Assembly (NCBI RefSeq): GCF_002836715.1
Contig: NZ_PJAT01000107.1
Coordinates: forward strand, 31,880 to 95,879
Reading direction: 5' to 3'
From: Psychrobacter sp. 4Dc
GTDB lineage: Bacteria > Pseudomonadota > Gammaproteobacteria > Pseudomonadales > Moraxellaceae
DNA: 64,000 nt
Part shown: one piece after another, positions 47,481 through 57,162 of the stretch
Layout: the number at the start of each line of letters is the position of its first letter
Numbering within the stretch: the stretch's first letter is position 1
The notes under the pieces: model-generated
Told to the model about the DNA's origin: nothing
The model's database searches: none
What the model saw: only the letters and a program-made list of their open reading frames with translations
Program-made: the position numbers and the translations under genes

Positions 47481-47644
47481 AATCATCACCTTTCAGTAGA
47501 AGAAGTATAAACACCTGTCTATTGTAATGGTGTTCGGCTATCTTAACGCACTAGTGTTTCTATCTGTTGTACTAATGTATCATTGTGTAAATACAAAAGG
47601 AAGACCTAGCATACGTTATATTCATTTTTATGAATATAAGTAAA

Positions 47645-47675
47645 AAGGCTGATAAGCTATTTGCTTATCAGCCTT
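47645..47675 (-). terminator. Intrinsic terminator of the GST gene
   Basis: Perfect 13-bp stem aaggctgataagc / gcttatcagcctt, loop tattt; five T residues follow on the minus strand. Confidence 0.93.
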
Positions 47676-47744
47676 GCTGCTGTGTTTAAGGTTTATTTAT
47701 GCTTAAAATGTACTGTTAGATCTAAACTGTATTGAGTACTTGGT

Positions 47745-48566
47745 TTAGTCTATTGGTTTTAGCTCTAGCGCTACTGCACGTTTAACTGCAGGACGTTCAG
47801 CAATTTTCTTAGCCCAACGCTGCAAGTGTTTATAGTCTTCTACTTGCAAAAACTCTGCTGCGTCATAGAGCTTACCTAGTGCTAACTGGCCATACCAAGA
47901 CCAGACAATCATATCCGCAATGTTGTAATCAGATTCATCATTGCCGCACAGGTACTCATTATCTTTTAAATGCGTATCTAATACATCGAGCTGACGCTTG
48001 GTTTCCATCGTATAGCGGTTGATTGGATACTCTAAAGGTTCAGGCGCATACGCATAAAAGTGCCCAAAGCCGCCACCTAAGAAAGGCGCGCTACCCATTT
48101 GCCACATAATCCAAGACAGACAATCTGCTCGCGCTTTGCCAGTAGCCAGTGGCAGAAATTTATCAAACTTTTCTGCTAGATACATTAGGATAGCGCCTGA
48201 CTCAAAGAGTGCTATCGGCTCCCCCGCTGTATCAGTAGAATGATCGACCAAGGCTGGAATCTTTGAATTGGGGTTTATCTCTACAAACCCTGAGCCAAAC
48301 TGCTCGCCTTTAGAAATATCGATTTTGTAGGCATCATATGCTGCCCCATCAATACCAAGTTCGGCCAGCTCTTCTAATAGTATGTTTACCTTAACACCAT
48401 TTGGTGTATTTAACGAGTACAGCTGTAACGGGGCATCACCAACGGGCAGCTCTTTATCATAGCGAGCTCCAGACGTTGGACTATTAATACTAGCAAACTT
48501 GCCGCCGTTGTCTTTATCTTGCGTCCAAACTTTTGGTGGTACGTATTTATTATTATCTTGACTCAT
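47745..48566 (-). CDS. yghU: YghU-type glutathione S-transferase / disulfide-bond oxidoreductase
   Basis: 273 residues. The Nu-class GST signature LYSLNTPNGVKVNILLEEL (around 49-67) carries the Thr-Pro-Asn that replaces the catalytic Tyr or Ser of other classes and binds two glutathiones. Next comes GSGFVEINPNSKIPALVD, the cis-Pro motif of the thioredoxin fold. The C-terminal helical domain includes YNIADMIVWSWYG. YghU reduces 2-hydroxyethyl disulfide and peroxides using glutathione. Cytosolic; GAGG ribosome site. Divergent to the MFS pump gene. Confidence 0.92.
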   Translation of the reverse strand: MSQDNNKYVPPKVWTQDKDNGGKFASINSPTSGARYDKELPVGDAPLQLYSLNTPNGVKVNILLEELAELGIDGAAYDAYKIDISKGEQFGSGFVEINPNSKIPALVDHSTDTAGEPIALFESGAILMYLAEKFDKFLPLATGKARADCLSWIMWQMGSAPFLGGGFGHFYAYAPEPLEYPINRYTMETKRQLDVLDTHLKDNEYLCGNDESDYNIADMIVWSWYGQLALGKLYDAAEFLQVEDYKHLQRWAKKIAERPAVKRAVALELKPID

Positions 48567-48905
48567 AATTTATCCTCGGTTTGTATTTATGACTGCCGCG
48601 AAGGTTTACTATAACGAGAACTCGTAACGATATTAAAGTCCTCTCTTGTAATCAATGTTGTGTTTCTACTGCTAAAGTAAAAAGAGACGAGCTATTAGCA
48701 CGCATCGAATTTCTTGTCTTGTTTCGCCTCTTTTCCTTTTTAGCAATCCTTCGCATCGTTGCTCTTATATAAGTTATCTTATATCAGTTACTTTGAGTCA
48801 CTTTTATTATGAGTTAAGCTTTCTTATACTACTCAGCTTGCATAGTGATCTGTTCGCAAATCCGCTATTTTCTTACTTCATAACGAGACGTTCAATGGGA
48901 CTCAC
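48567..48905. promoter_or_regulatory. Divergent intergenic region between the GST and MFS genes
   Basis: 339 nt that must carry promoters for both genes. It is AT-rich with no inverted repeat or operator that I could recognise. Confidence 0.5.
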
Positions 48906-50282
48906 ATGGTAACGCTCACCCCGACTCAAGATAAATACTTACCCTATGTGCTAGCGGTAGCGCTATTTATGCAGATTTTAGACGCTACTATTTTGAATAC
49001 CTCGTTGCCACAAATGGCGCAAGCACTGGGTGAGTCACCATTGAAGATGCAATGGGCCGTCATCAGCTATGCATTAACCTTGGCGATTTTTATCCCTATC
49101 AGTGGTTTTTTAGCGGATAAATATGGCACACGCCGCGTATTTCTATCCGCGGTCATCATTTTTTGTATTGGCTCATTACTGTGCGCGGCGTCGCAAACGC
49201 TAGATTTTTTGGTTGCTTCACGTGTGGTACAGGGTATCGGCGGGGCCATGATGACGCCTGTCGCTCGCTTGATATTGGTTAAGTCTTATCCGCGCAATAA
49301 GCTGCTAACTGTGATGAATTTTGCTGTGATACCTGCATTGGTTGCACCATTAGTCGGTCCAGTATTGGGCGGCTATATCGTGCAATATGCCAGCTGGCAT
49401 TGGATATTTTTGATCAATATACCGATGGGCGTGGCAGGTTTTATTATGGGCAAAAAACTGGTGCCAGCGCTATATGAAGATACTAAGCGTCTTGATTGGA
49501 CAGGGTTTGTATTGTTTGCTGCCGCTGCTTGCGGGTTTACACTGGCTGTCGAGTTTGGTTCACAGACAGGTCGCGGAGTTTATGGGTTGTTGCTTGGGTT
49601 GGGCGCAAGTCTATTGATAGGCGCGTATGTCTGGCATGCCAAACGGCGAGCAGCTCCCCTGTTTCCACTCAGCTTGTTTGATATTCGCACCTTTCGAATT
49701 GGTATTACAGGCAATTTGTTTACGCGGCTTGGTATCAGTGCCGTGCCATTTTTGCTGCCCTTGTTACTCCAAGTGGTGTTTGAGTACTCACCTTCGCAGG
49801 CAGGTTGGTTGCTTGCCCCGATTGCGGTGGGTGCTATAGGTATCAAACCTTGGGTTAGCAAGATTATTCAGCGGTTTAGCTACCGTAAAGTACTGGTCTA
49901 TAATACCTTGTTTATGGGCTCACTTATCATTGTGCTGGCGCAGTTTAATGATGCCTCGCAGTGGCTATGGTTTATACCTATCCTAACTGTCATGGGTGCC
50001 TGTAACTCTATGCAGTTCAGCGCGATGAATACGATTACGATTGGCGATTTACAGGGCACACAAACCAGTAGTGGTAATAGCTTAATGGCGGTCAATCAGC
50101 AGTTAGCGATTAGCTTTGGTATTGCGTTCGGTGCTGCTGTGTTGAATCTACTACGTGAGCGTCTGCAGATGGATACGTTAGTAGCGTTCCAAACCACTTA
50201 TTGGATATTGGGCATTTTGACCATTCTCTCGGGGCTGTATTTTTTACGTCTGAAACCTGAAGATGGCCGCGGTTTATACTAG
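48906..50282 (+). CDS. hsrA: MFS transporter, HsrA-like (DHA2 family)
   Basis: 458 residues, an inner-membrane proton-coupled exporter. It aligns by eye with E. coli HsrA along its length: ALFMQILDATILNTSLPQMA, SGFLADKYGTRRVFL (motif A), ASRVVQGIGGAMMTPVARL (motif B), GPVLGGYIVQYASWHWIFLINIP (motif C region) and a late NTITIGDLQGTQTSSGNSLMAVNQQL. HsrA is linked to homocysteine resistance and drug efflux; substrate here is unknown. Monocistronic, with a shared terminator downstream. Confidence 0.88.
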   Translation: MVTLTPTQDKYLPYVLAVALFMQILDATILNTSLPQMAQALGESPLKMQWAVISYALTLAIFIPISGFLADKYGTRRVFLSAVIIFCIGSLLCAASQTLDFLVASRVVQGIGGAMMTPVARLILVKSYPRNKLLTVMNFAVIPALVAPLVGPVLGGYIVQYASWHWIFLINIPMGVAGFIMGKKLVPALYEDTKRLDWTGFVLFAAAACGFTLAVEFGSQTGRGVYGLLLGLGASLLIGAYVWHAKRRAAPLFPLSLFDIRTFRIGITGNLFTRLGISAVPFLLPLLLQVVFEYSPSQAGWLLAPIAVGAIGIKPWVSKIIQRFSYRKVLVYNTLFMGSLIIVLAQFNDASQWLWFIPILTVMGACNSMQFSAMNTITIGDLQGTQTSSGNSLMAVNQQLAISFGIAFGAAVLNLLRERLQMDTLVAFQTTYWILGILTILSGLYFLRLKPEDGRGLY

Positions 50283-50388
50283 GGTGTGTCTTCAATCGAG
50301 ATAAGCTTTCTATTGAGTGAGATTTTACGTACGGCAAGTCTCTATTCTATATATCCGAAACGTTAAAAATAGCTTATCTATAGACAGA

Positions 50389-50434
50389 AAAAAGCCAGTA
50401 TGCGATTGGATTATCAATCTCATACTGGCTTTTT
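50389..50434. terminator. Bidirectional terminator between hsrA and the bacterioferritin genes
   Basis: Perfect 14-bp stem aaaaagccagtatg (50389-50402) with 50421-50434. The 18-nt loop has its own gatt/aatc pairing. A-rich and T-rich sides serve both converging genes. Confidence 0.92.
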
Positions 50435-50457
50435 ATTACGACTTACATTAACAAATA

Positions 50458-50937
50458 TTATGCGTCATCATCACTCATTTGCGATTGGATGTAGCGCTCT
50501 ACACCAATACTTTCAATCAAGTCCTGCTGCGTCTCTAACCAGTCTTCATACTCTTCATTGCCATCTTTTAGCGTGACTAATAGCTGGCGAGAGACATAGT
50601 CAGACTTTGTCTCACATAAGGTGACAGCATCAGTAATAATATCGAACTTTTGTCTCTCAAGGCGTAGGTTGCACTCAATGATTTCTGGTACATCTTCGCC
50701 AACCAATACTTTGCCCAGTTCTTGCAAGTTTGGCAAACCGCCTAGCAATAAAATACGAGCGATTAGGTCGTCTGACCATTTCATCTCAGCAATAGATTGC
50801 TTATATAATGAGTCATTAAGCGCCTCTAGACCCCAATGACGTGCAATACGTGCATGCAAAAAATACTGGTTGATGGCAATCAATGACTGCCCAAGTACTT
50901 TGTTTAACGCGCGAATAACTTCTTTATCCCCTGTCAT
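50458..50937 (-). CDS. Bacterioferritin subunit, haem-type lacking ferroxidase ligands
   Basis: 159 residues; the N-terminus MTGDKEVIRALNKVLGQSLIAINQYFLHAR is unmistakably bacterioferritin. The haem-ligand Met52 is present (AEMKWSD). Ferroxidase positions are largely lost: Glu18 is Ser, His54 is Trp, Glu127 is Asn and His130 is Tyr; Glu51 and Glu94 remain. The subunit should therefore bind haem but not oxidise iron, as in the two-subunit bacterioferritins of Neisseria and Magnetospirillum. It is the second gene of a pair, 68 nt after the ferroxidase-type subunit, and the two probably co-assemble into one 24-mer. Confidence 0.93.
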   Translation of the reverse strand: MTGDKEVIRALNKVLGQSLIAINQYFLHARIARHWGLEALNDSLYKQSIAEMKWSDDLIARILLLGGLPNLQELGKVLVGEDVPEIIECNLRLERQKFDIITDAVTLCETKSDYVSRQLLVTLKDGNEEYEDWLETQQDLIESIGVERYIQSQMSDDDA

Positions 50938-51005
50938 TACCTTTCTCCCTTAATCTCTGTTATTTATGCTAAATACTGTGAATGCTACTTATATGTAGGA
51001 TGATA

Positions 51006-51494
51006 TCAGACAATATTAGGAGTGACTTCAGCCATTTGGCTTTGTAGGTAATTCGGTAGACCAATCATGTCGATGAGACGGAGCTGCTGCTCAAGCCAAT
51101 GCGCATGATCTTCTTCGGTATCTTTCAATTGCTCGACCAGCATCTCACGCGTGACATAGTCATGCTCTGCTTCGCAAAGTGCGATACCTTCTTTTAGATG
51201 CTTTTGTACTTGATACTCTAAATCTAGGTCAAACTGCAACATCTCAGGGACAGTCGAGCCAATATGGATAGCATCGACAGACATCTTTGGCGTGCCACTC
51301 AACATCAAGATACGGCGAATGATGTTCTGTGCGTGTAGCGTTTCGTCTTCCATTTCATGATGGATACGGTCGTATAACTTGCCATAGTGCCACTCAGCAT
51401 ACATCTCTGAATGGATAAAATATTGGTCACGAGCAGCAAGCTCACCACCTAGTAAGAAATTCAAATAATCAATGATTTTCTGGCTAACTATCAT
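51006..51494 (-). CDS. Bacterioferritin subunit, ferroxidase-type lacking haem ligand
   Basis: 162 residues. Ferroxidase ligands Glu18, Glu51, His54, a Glu near 93, Glu127/128 and His130 are all present ([28 protein letters not shown]). The haem-ligand position 52 is Thr. It is the mirror image of its neighbour, so it would oxidise Fe2+ while the other subunit binds haem at mixed dimer interfaces. GGGGAG ribosome site. First gene of the pair; the terminator after the second gene serves both. Confidence 0.93.
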   Translation of the reverse strand: MIVSQKIIDYLNFLLGGELAARDQYFIHSEMYAEWHYGKLYDRIHHEMEDETLHAQNIIRRILMLSGTPKMSVDAIHIGSTVPEMLQFDLDLEYQVQKHLKEGIALCEAEHDYVTREMLVEQLKDTEEDHAHWLEQQLRLIDMIGLPNYLQSQMAEVTPNIV

Positions 51495-51858
51495 AACGCG
51501 TACTCCCCTATTTATTTTTACCGATCACCATACATCCATAATTTATTATATAAGAATAGCATAATTGGCAAACTGATCAGTAAAAATCAAAATCAATAAA
51601 ATGGCTTCTAATCTCAGATAAATATAGTAGCATACAGGCGCAGTATAGGGTGTAACGTTATGAACTAAGAATAAGATGCTAATTGAGAATTATAATTAGC
51701 TACAACTAGTATTGATATGTGTTATGTAACATGCTGGCGTTTGAGTGAGGTTATATGGACGCTTGCACCCTATCCCTTATGTATAATAAATAAAGTTAGA
51801 TGCAAAATAATGAATATATTTCATCGTATTATATTATAAGTTATATGGTTGATAATAT
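51495..51858. other. Intergenic region between bacterioferritin and bfd genes
   Basis: 364 AT-rich nt upstream of the bacterioferritin pair. It presumably contains their promoter; no recognisable Fur site or gene was found. Confidence 0.5.
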
Positions 51859-52050
51859 TTAAACGGCGTACGCTAAATCATCAAGTTTTGCATGATGTTC
51901 GTCTAGGTAGTCATTGACCATCGGCTCACAGCAGCCACAGCACGTTGCTACATCGAGCGTATCTTTTAGACCATCGAGCGTATCAACACCTGCAGCAATA
52001 GCTGCTTTGATTTGCTTTTCTTTTACGTTGTTGCAGATACATACGTACAT
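51859..52050 (-). CDS. bfd: Bacterioferritin-associated ferredoxin
   Basis: 63 residues from the ATG at 52048-52050, chosen for its GAGGAG ribosome site and because the protein then starts MYVCICNNVKEKQI as in other Bfd proteins. The [2Fe-2S] ligands are Cys4 and Cys6 (CIC) with the C-terminal pair in ATCCGCCEPM. Bfd passes electrons to the haem of bacterioferritin to release stored iron, which fits the two bacterioferritin genes 365 nt downstream. In other bacteria it is induced in iron starvation through Fur; a Fur-box-like site lies 160 bp upstream. Confidence 0.95.
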   Translation of the reverse strand: MYVCICNNVKEKQIKAAIAAGVDTLDGLKDTLDVATCCGCCEPMVNDYLDEHHAKLDDLAYAV

Positions 52051-52209
52051 GGATTGGCTCCTCGGAATACCACTATTCGATAATGACGGCATACGACACT
52101 TGTATAAAAACCTTTGTGATAAGTGTCATTGATAAACGGATAATTTACTGTTTTCTAACAATTAAAAAGTAGTCGTTGAAATCACGTTTAACGCTTGCAG
52201 TATAATAAC

Positions 52210-52228
52210 GATAATTATTATCATTTTC
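52210..52228. promoter_or_regulatory. Fur-box-like site between bfd and the arsR-like gene
   Basis: gataattattatcattttc matches 16 of 19 positions of the classical Fur box GATAATGATAATCATTATC. It is in the 388-nt divergent region 52051-52438, 160 bp from bfd and 211 bp from the arsR-like start. No other element was found in that region. Confidence 0.75.
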
Positions 52229-52438
52229 AATCACATTCGATATATTTATTTTTCGAGACAGTATCCTTATATTACAGGCAGTTCATTTATGTAAGTGGAT
52301 ATAAGTGTGCGTGTAACCGAATATTGTCAAAGGTAGTGAATTGACGATGAACTGTAAATTTGCTTATTTTTTAATCGATTTTGTAGATAACTGCTGTTAT
52401 ATTGAACCCCTATTAACGAAGCCCATTGGAATTCTCCT

Positions 52439-52768
52439 ATGTCTGATAATAACTTTACGATACGACCTATCGATTTATTCAAAGTCCTATCTGATCCGAC
52501 ACGTCTAAAAATATTTCAAATTCTTTTTAAAAAAGAAGCACGTTGCGTGGGTGATTTGGTAGATATGCTTGACCAGCCGCAACCAACGATATCACGCCAC
52601 CTAAACCATTTGAAAAAATTGGGTATTTTGAGCTGTGTACGTGATGGTACTTGGATGTGGTATGAGGTCGCTGATGATTTACCAGATTGGTGTCAAGATA
52701 TCTTGGACATCACCTACGAGCAAATCACTCCTAGAGGCACTAGTAGAGATGTATCGGATCTTGCTTAG
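52439..52768 (+). CDS. ArsR-family winged-helix regulator
   Basis: 109 residues; FKVLSDPTRLKIFQILFKKEARCVGDLVDMLDQPQPTISRHLNHLKKLGILSCVRDGTW is a textbook ArsR core with recognition helix QPTISRHLNHLKK. Of the arsenic-sensing ELCVCDL pair only one Cys remains (ARCVGDL), so classical As(III) binding at that site is doubtful. No arsB, arsC or metal pump is adjacent. Because it shares a promoter region with bfd and a Fur-like site it could act in iron or redox control, but that is inference. Confidence 0.9.
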   Translation: MSDNNFTIRPIDLFKVLSDPTRLKIFQILFKKEARCVGDLVDMLDQPQPTISRHLNHLKKLGILSCVRDGTWMWYEVADDLPDWCQDILDITYEQITPRGTSRDVSDLA

Positions 52769-52855
52769 ATACTATTGTCCGCTTAGATTTTTGGTTCTTT
52801 GACTGTGCTTTATAAAAAGCGCTTAAGACAATAGATCTGCGGCAATGCGCCAAAC

Positions 52856-52885
52856 AAAAAAGACCTACTTTCGTAGGTCTTTTTT
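52856..52885. terminator. Bidirectional terminator between the arsR-like and cysA genes
   Basis: Stem aaaaaagacctac / gtaggtctttttt with tetraloop tttc, then more T residues; it serves both converging genes. Confidence 0.93.
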
Positions 52886-52933
52886 TTGGCTCAACTATTG
52901 ATAATTCGACCTAAATTGCGCTAGGTCAAATAA

Positions 52934-53656
52934 TTATACAAGATCTAAGAAATCGCTGATAAAGGCGTTGGCTGGCTGGTGTATCAGCTCCTCTGACGTG
53001 CCCACCTGCTCTACTCGGCCCTGATTCATCACGACGATCTCATCTGATACCGCACGGGCTTCTTCTTGATCATGCGTTACCATGATACTGGTGATACCAA
53101 GCTCGTGGTGGATGTTTTTTAGCCATGTGCGCAGCTCTTTACGGACTTTGGCATCTAGTGCACCAAACGGCTCATCTAGCAGCAACAGCTTCGGTTTGAC
53201 AGCAAGTGCACGTGCTAAGGCAATGCGCTGACGCTGACCACCTGATAGCTGATGTGGATAAGCATTGGCAACTTGTGGTAGCTGTACAAGGTCTAAGAGC
53301 TCTGCCACACGCTTATTGATATCAGCTTTGCTTGGGCGTTCGTTTTTTGGCAACAAGGTCAATCCAAACGCCACATTGTCCGCGATATTTTTATGGCGAA
53401 ACAGTGCATAATGCTGAAACATAAAGCCAATATGGCGCTTTTGGACTGGAGTATTGGTCACATCCAGCTCATCAAATAATACCTGCCCAGAGTCGGCATA
53501 CTCTAGACCCGCGATAATACGTAGCAAGGTGGTCTTACCGCAGCCTGACGGGCCTAGTAACGTCGTCAGTTTGCCAGTCGGCACAGTGATATTTATATTG
53601 TCTAAAGCCGTAAAATTGCCGAATTTTTTATTAACGTTGCGAATCTCAATGCTCAT
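52934..53656 (-). CDS. cysA: Sulfate/thiosulfate ABC transporter ATPase
   Basis: 240 residues. Walker A GPSGCGKT (35-42), Q-loop FMFQHYALF, signature LSGGQ (137-141), Walker B LLLLDEP (157-163) and the switch His in THDQEEA. It hydrolyses ATP to power CysTW. E. coli CysA has 365 residues; this protein ends right after the ATPase domain, lacking the C-terminal regulatory TOBE part, with no frameshift or remnant downstream. It may therefore escape the inhibition that this domain mediates elsewhere. Last gene of the transport operon, 96 nt after cysW. Confidence 0.94.
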   Translation of the reverse strand: MSIEIRNVNKKFGNFTALDNINITVPTGKLTTLLGPSGCGKTTLLRIIAGLEYADSGQVLFDELDVTNTPVQKRHIGFMFQHYALFRHKNIADNVAFGLTLLPKNERPSKADINKRVAELLDLVQLPQVANAYPHQLSGGQRQRIALARALAVKPKLLLLDEPFGALDAKVRKELRTWLKNIHHELGITSIMVTHDQEEARAVSDEIVVMNQGRVEQVGTSEELIHQPANAFISDFLDLV

Positions 53657-53752
53657 AATCGTATCTCTTATTATATCTTTTGTCGTATCGTGGCAAGTAG
53701 CTGAGTAGCGACTGCATTAATAGTATTAACATCATTTATCAGATAATGGCAG

Positions 53753-54703
53753 TTATACCTTGCCAGTACTGTCCGCACTCGTCGATTCAGTGACGGCAGT
53801 GGCGTTAGCACTTACTGGCAGCTCAGGTGCGCTGGCGAGCCGCTCAGACTTGGCAAATTTACGCTCTTGTATCTTAGTCATGACTTGCTGAATCAGTAGC
53901 GTCACTAAGGCAAGTGCAGCCAATATGCTCGATAAGGCAAACGCAGCGGTAAAGTTATAATCGTTATAGGCAATCTCAACCAATAGCGGCATGGTGTTGG
54001 TCTCGCCGCGAATGTGACCGGAAACCACGCTGACCGCACCAAACTCACCCATCGCTCGGGCATTGGTCAAAATCAAACCATATAGCAGCGCCCATTTGAT
54101 ATTAGGCAGTGTCACATGCCAAAACGTCTGCCAGCCAGTCGCACCTAAGGTTAACGCTGCTTGCTCTTCAGAGTCGCCTTGAGTCTGCATCAATGGAATC
54201 AGCTCACGCGCAACAAAAGGAAAGGTCACAAACAATGTAGCCAAAATGATACCAGGTACTGCATATATGACCTGAAAACCCATACTCTCAAGCCAGCCGC
54301 CAATAGTAGAGTTCAGTCCAAACAGCAGCACAAACATCAAACCTGCAACCACTGGTGATACCGAAAATGGCAAATCTAGCAAAGTGGTGACCAGCTGCTT
54401 ACCTTTAAACTGATAGCGCGTGACCAACCATGCAATCGCAATGCCCATTACCATATTAATCGGTAAGACAATTCCTGCCGTGATAAGCGTCAGCTTGATG
54501 GCTTGCAAAGCTTCAGGGTCTACTAATGAAGCAATATATAGCTGCCAACCATTTTTAAAGGCTTCGTAAAACACAGCCAGTAATGGAATGACCAACATGA
54601 CAATCATGAATAGTACCGCAATGGCAATAAAGGTACGGCGTATCCATGGGGTATCTTTGGTCGCAGCGTTGCTTTGGTAGTCGTAGCTATTAGATATTTG
54701 CAT
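53753..54703 (-). CDS. cysW: Sulfate/thiosulfate ABC permease subunit
   Basis: 316 residues with six hydrophobic helices and the EAA-type loop EEQAALTLGATGWQTFWHVTLPNIKWALLYG that docks on CysA. TNARAMGEFGAVSVVSGHIRGETNTMPL is diagnostic of CysW rather than CysT. It starts one nt after the cysT stop, indicating tight co-translation. The C-terminus has a polar Ser/Thr-rich tail of about 25 residues beyond the last helix. Confidence 0.94.
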   Translation of the reverse strand: MQISNSYDYQSNAATKDTPWIRRTFIAIAVLFMIVMLVIPLLAVFYEAFKNGWQLYIASLVDPEALQAIKLTLITAGIVLPINMVMGIAIAWLVTRYQFKGKQLVTTLLDLPFSVSPVVAGLMFVLLFGLNSTIGGWLESMGFQVIYAVPGIILATLFVTFPFVARELIPLMQTQGDSEEQAALTLGATGWQTFWHVTLPNIKWALLYGLILTNARAMGEFGAVSVVSGHIRGETNTMPLLVEIAYNDYNFTAAFALSSILAALALVTLLIQQVMTKIQERKFAKSERLASAPELPVSANATAVTESTSADSTGKV

Positions 54704-54704
54704 A

Positions 54705-55589
54705 TTAGCGAGCTCCTACACGGCGCGACAGTTTCCACTGCATAATATTGATGGTCAGCAAGATGACAAATGATATGAGTAGCATAAATAGTGCAACCGC
54801 AGAAGCACCTTGAATATCAAACTGCTCAAGCTTACTGATAATAATGAGCGGTAAAATCTCAGACTGCATCGGAATATTGCCCGCGATAAAGATAACTGAA
54901 CCATACTCGCCAGTGGCACGAGCAAACATCATACCTGCGCCCATCAGCAAGGCTGGCAATAGCTCCGGCAAAATCACTTTGCGAAAAGTCGTTAATCGAT
55001 TGGCGCCCAATACCGCAGCGGCTTCTTCAAACTCAACCGACAGCTCAGCGAGTACTGGCTGTACTGCACGGACGATAAAGGGGAAGCTCACCACAACTAA
55101 AGCTAGCCAAATACCTATTGGCGTAAAGGCAACCTGAATATCGAACTTGGCAAACCATTGACCGATCAAGCCATTAGGCGCATACAAAGTAGCAAGCGAG
55201 ATACCTGTAACGGCCGTTGGTAGTGCAAATGGTAAATCAACTAAGGCATTAATCAGTGACTTACCCCAAAACTCATAGCGGACAAGCACCCATGCGACCA
55301 GTGTGCCAAATACCATATTGGTCAACATCGCCAAAAACGACATCCATAAGCTTAGCTTGATAGCGGCAGTGACTTGTGGCTGGGTAATGGTTTCCCAAAA
55401 GCCCGTCCAACCCATCTGAGTCGTGGTATAGGCCATCATGGCAAACGGTAGTACCACCAATAACGACAAGCTAAAGACAGTAATACCCATGCTCAGACCG
55501 AACCCGGGTAGCACATTGCGCTGACGCAAACGGGTCAGCCAACCTTTTTTATTGCCGGGCTTACTGGCAGAAGAAGATGTTGCACTCAT
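54705..55589 (-). CDS. cysT: Sulfate/thiosulfate ABC permease subunit
   Basis: 294 residues (also called cysU). EAA loop EEAAAVLGANRLTTFRKVILPELLPALLMG, followed by ARATGEYGSVIFIAGNIPMQSEILPLII, is typical of CysT. It pairs with CysW to make the membrane channel. A Lys/Arg-rich N-terminus (SKPGNKKGWLTRLRQRNVLPG) precedes the first helix. It is separated from the sulfate-binding protein gene by 223 nt containing a stem-loop, so expression of binding protein and permease may be uncoupled. Confidence 0.94.
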   Translation of the reverse strand: MSATSSSASKPGNKKGWLTRLRQRNVLPGFGLSMGITVFSLSLLVVLPFAMMAYTTTQMGWTGFWETITQPQVTAAIKLSLWMSFLAMLTNMVFGTLVAWVLVRYEFWGKSLINALVDLPFALPTAVTGISLATLYAPNGLIGQWFAKFDIQVAFTPIGIWLALVVVSFPFIVRAVQPVLAELSVEFEEAAAVLGANRLTTFRKVILPELLPALLMGAGMMFARATGEYGSVIFIAGNIPMQSEILPLIIISKLEQFDIQGASAVALFMLLISFVILLTINIMQWKLSRRVGAR

Positions 55590-55690
55590 AGTGATGTCCT
55601 ATTGCCTAACTGATGGTACTTAGCGAGGGTGCTCACTGTAAGACCATTATTACCATTGTTATCAAAATTATTATTGGTCGGCTTATGATA

Positions 55691-55723
55691 TAAAGGACAT
55701 AGTGCGTACGACCATGTCCTTTA
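55691..55723 (-). other. Stem-loop between the binding-protein and permease genes
   Basis: Perfect 10-bp stem taaaggacat / atgtccttta with 13-nt loop, lacking a strong U-run. It may stabilise the upstream binding-protein mRNA or partially attenuate transcription into cysT. Confidence 0.7.
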
Positions 55724-55812
55724 TGGGGTGCTTCATGACTGACTGTACGAATAATTGAGTTAATCCGTTTCAGTGTTTAGCGCAGTAGCTGCTCTAAGTA
55801 CTTAGCAAGTGA

Positions 55813-56904
55813 TTACTGAGGCGCGTTAATTGCCAATTGGTCAAACACACCGCCATCGCTGAAGTAAGTGCTCATGATCTCATCCCATGTACCAAAGGCA
55901 TCATTCGGGCGGAAAGTCTCAACTGGCGGTAATTTGTCACCGTTTTTGTCAAGAACGCTCTTAACGCTAGGACGTAAGTATAAATCGGCTGCTAGTTGCT
56001 GAGCAGGCTCACTCCATAAATAATCAAGATACGCTTTGGCCGCGTCTGTGGTACCTTTTTTGTCTGTTACCGTCTTCACGACAGCCACAGGGCTTTCTGA
56101 TTTGATTGAGTATTTTGGATAAACGATATCTACTTGACCCGCACCAAAATCAGTCGCTGCAAGGTTGGCCTCGTTTTCAAAAGTGACCAATACATCACCG
56201 ATACCGCGCTGTACGAAAGTCGTTGTCGCGGCACGTCCGCCGTTTTCATAGACTTTGACATTTTTTAGCATGTCTTTGACGTAGCCTTTAGCTTTTGTTT
56301 CATCTTGATTAAAAGCATGTAGACCATAACCGTAGGCGCCTAAGAATGCATAACGACCGTTACCTGTGACCTTTGGATTGGCCATGACAATCTCAACACC
56401 GTCTTTGGTCAAATCTTCCCAGTCTTTGATATTTTTTGGATTGTCTTTACGTACCAAAAATACGATCGTACTGGTAAACGGCACTGCGTTGTCAGGGAAT
56501 TTGCTTTCCCAATCTGACTCAACCAAGCCTTTTTTCTCAAGTAGCTCGATATCAGAGCCTTGGTTCATGGTGGCAACATCGGCTTGTAGACCATTAGCCA
56601 CAGACAATGCCTGTTTGCTTGAGCCGCCATGTGACTGCTTGATTAGAATCTTGCTGTCTGGATGCTCAGCTTTATAATGCTCAACAAACAAAGGGTTGTA
56701 GTCTTTATAGAAGTCACGTGCCACATCGTATGAGACATTGAGTAGCTCAATATTCTGCCCTTCTGCCGTCGCTGAACCGTCAGCTGCCGCCTCAGTAGTC
56801 TCACTGTTGCTACAGCCAGCTAGACCCAATGTCAGAGCAACGCCAGCAATGCTCAAGGCACTAAGGGTTTTACTCTTTTGTTGATAACGAGCTACGTCTG
56901 TCAT
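55813..56904 (-). CDS. Sulfate-binding lipoprotein (first copy)
   Basis: 363 residues from the ATG at 56902-56904 (GAGG upstream); a longer in-frame reading back to 57027 would hide the signal. Lipobox LAGC with Cys31. Sbp/CysP signatures: LLNVSYDVARDFYKDYNPLF, KQSHGGSSKQALSVANGLQADVATM, FLGAYGYGLHAFNQDE and QRGIGDVLVTFENEANLA. It captures sulfate or thiosulfate in the periplasm for CysTWA, and is lipid-anchored rather than soluble as in E. coli. It is adjacent to a second copy. Confidence 0.93.
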   Translation of the reverse strand: MTDVARYQQKSKTLSALSIAGVALTLGLAGCSNSETTEAAADGSATAEGQNIELLNVSYDVARDFYKDYNPLFVEHYKAEHPDSKILIKQSHGGSSKQALSVANGLQADVATMNQGSDIELLEKKGLVESDWESKFPDNAVPFTSTIVFLVRKDNPKNIKDWEDLTKDGVEIVMANPKVTGNGRYAFLGAYGYGLHAFNQDETKAKGYVKDMLKNVKVYENGGRAATTTFVQRGIGDVLVTFENEANLAATDFGAGQVDIVYPKYSIKSESPVAVVKTVTDKKGTTDAAKAYLDYLWSEPAQQLAADLYLRPSVKSVLDKNGDKLPPVETFRPNDAFGTWDEIMSTYFSDGGVFDQLAINAPQ

Positions 56905-57162
56905 AAATACCTCAAAGATGTCTGTTGTGTAATGCAAGTATGCTAACAGCGCCATCTTATTATGTTTAATGATGAATATGCGTATGTTATTGCCAAAAGG
57001 GAATAACAAGCAGGCAAAGCCAATCATATCAATAATTTATGAAAATTATATACGCATAACCAACTGTTTTCTGTTTTTAACATTGGATACGTCTTATCTA
57101 TCTTGTCCGTGTTTCACTGATAACGGCCAAGACAGATCATTCTACAAGCCAGAAATTAACGA

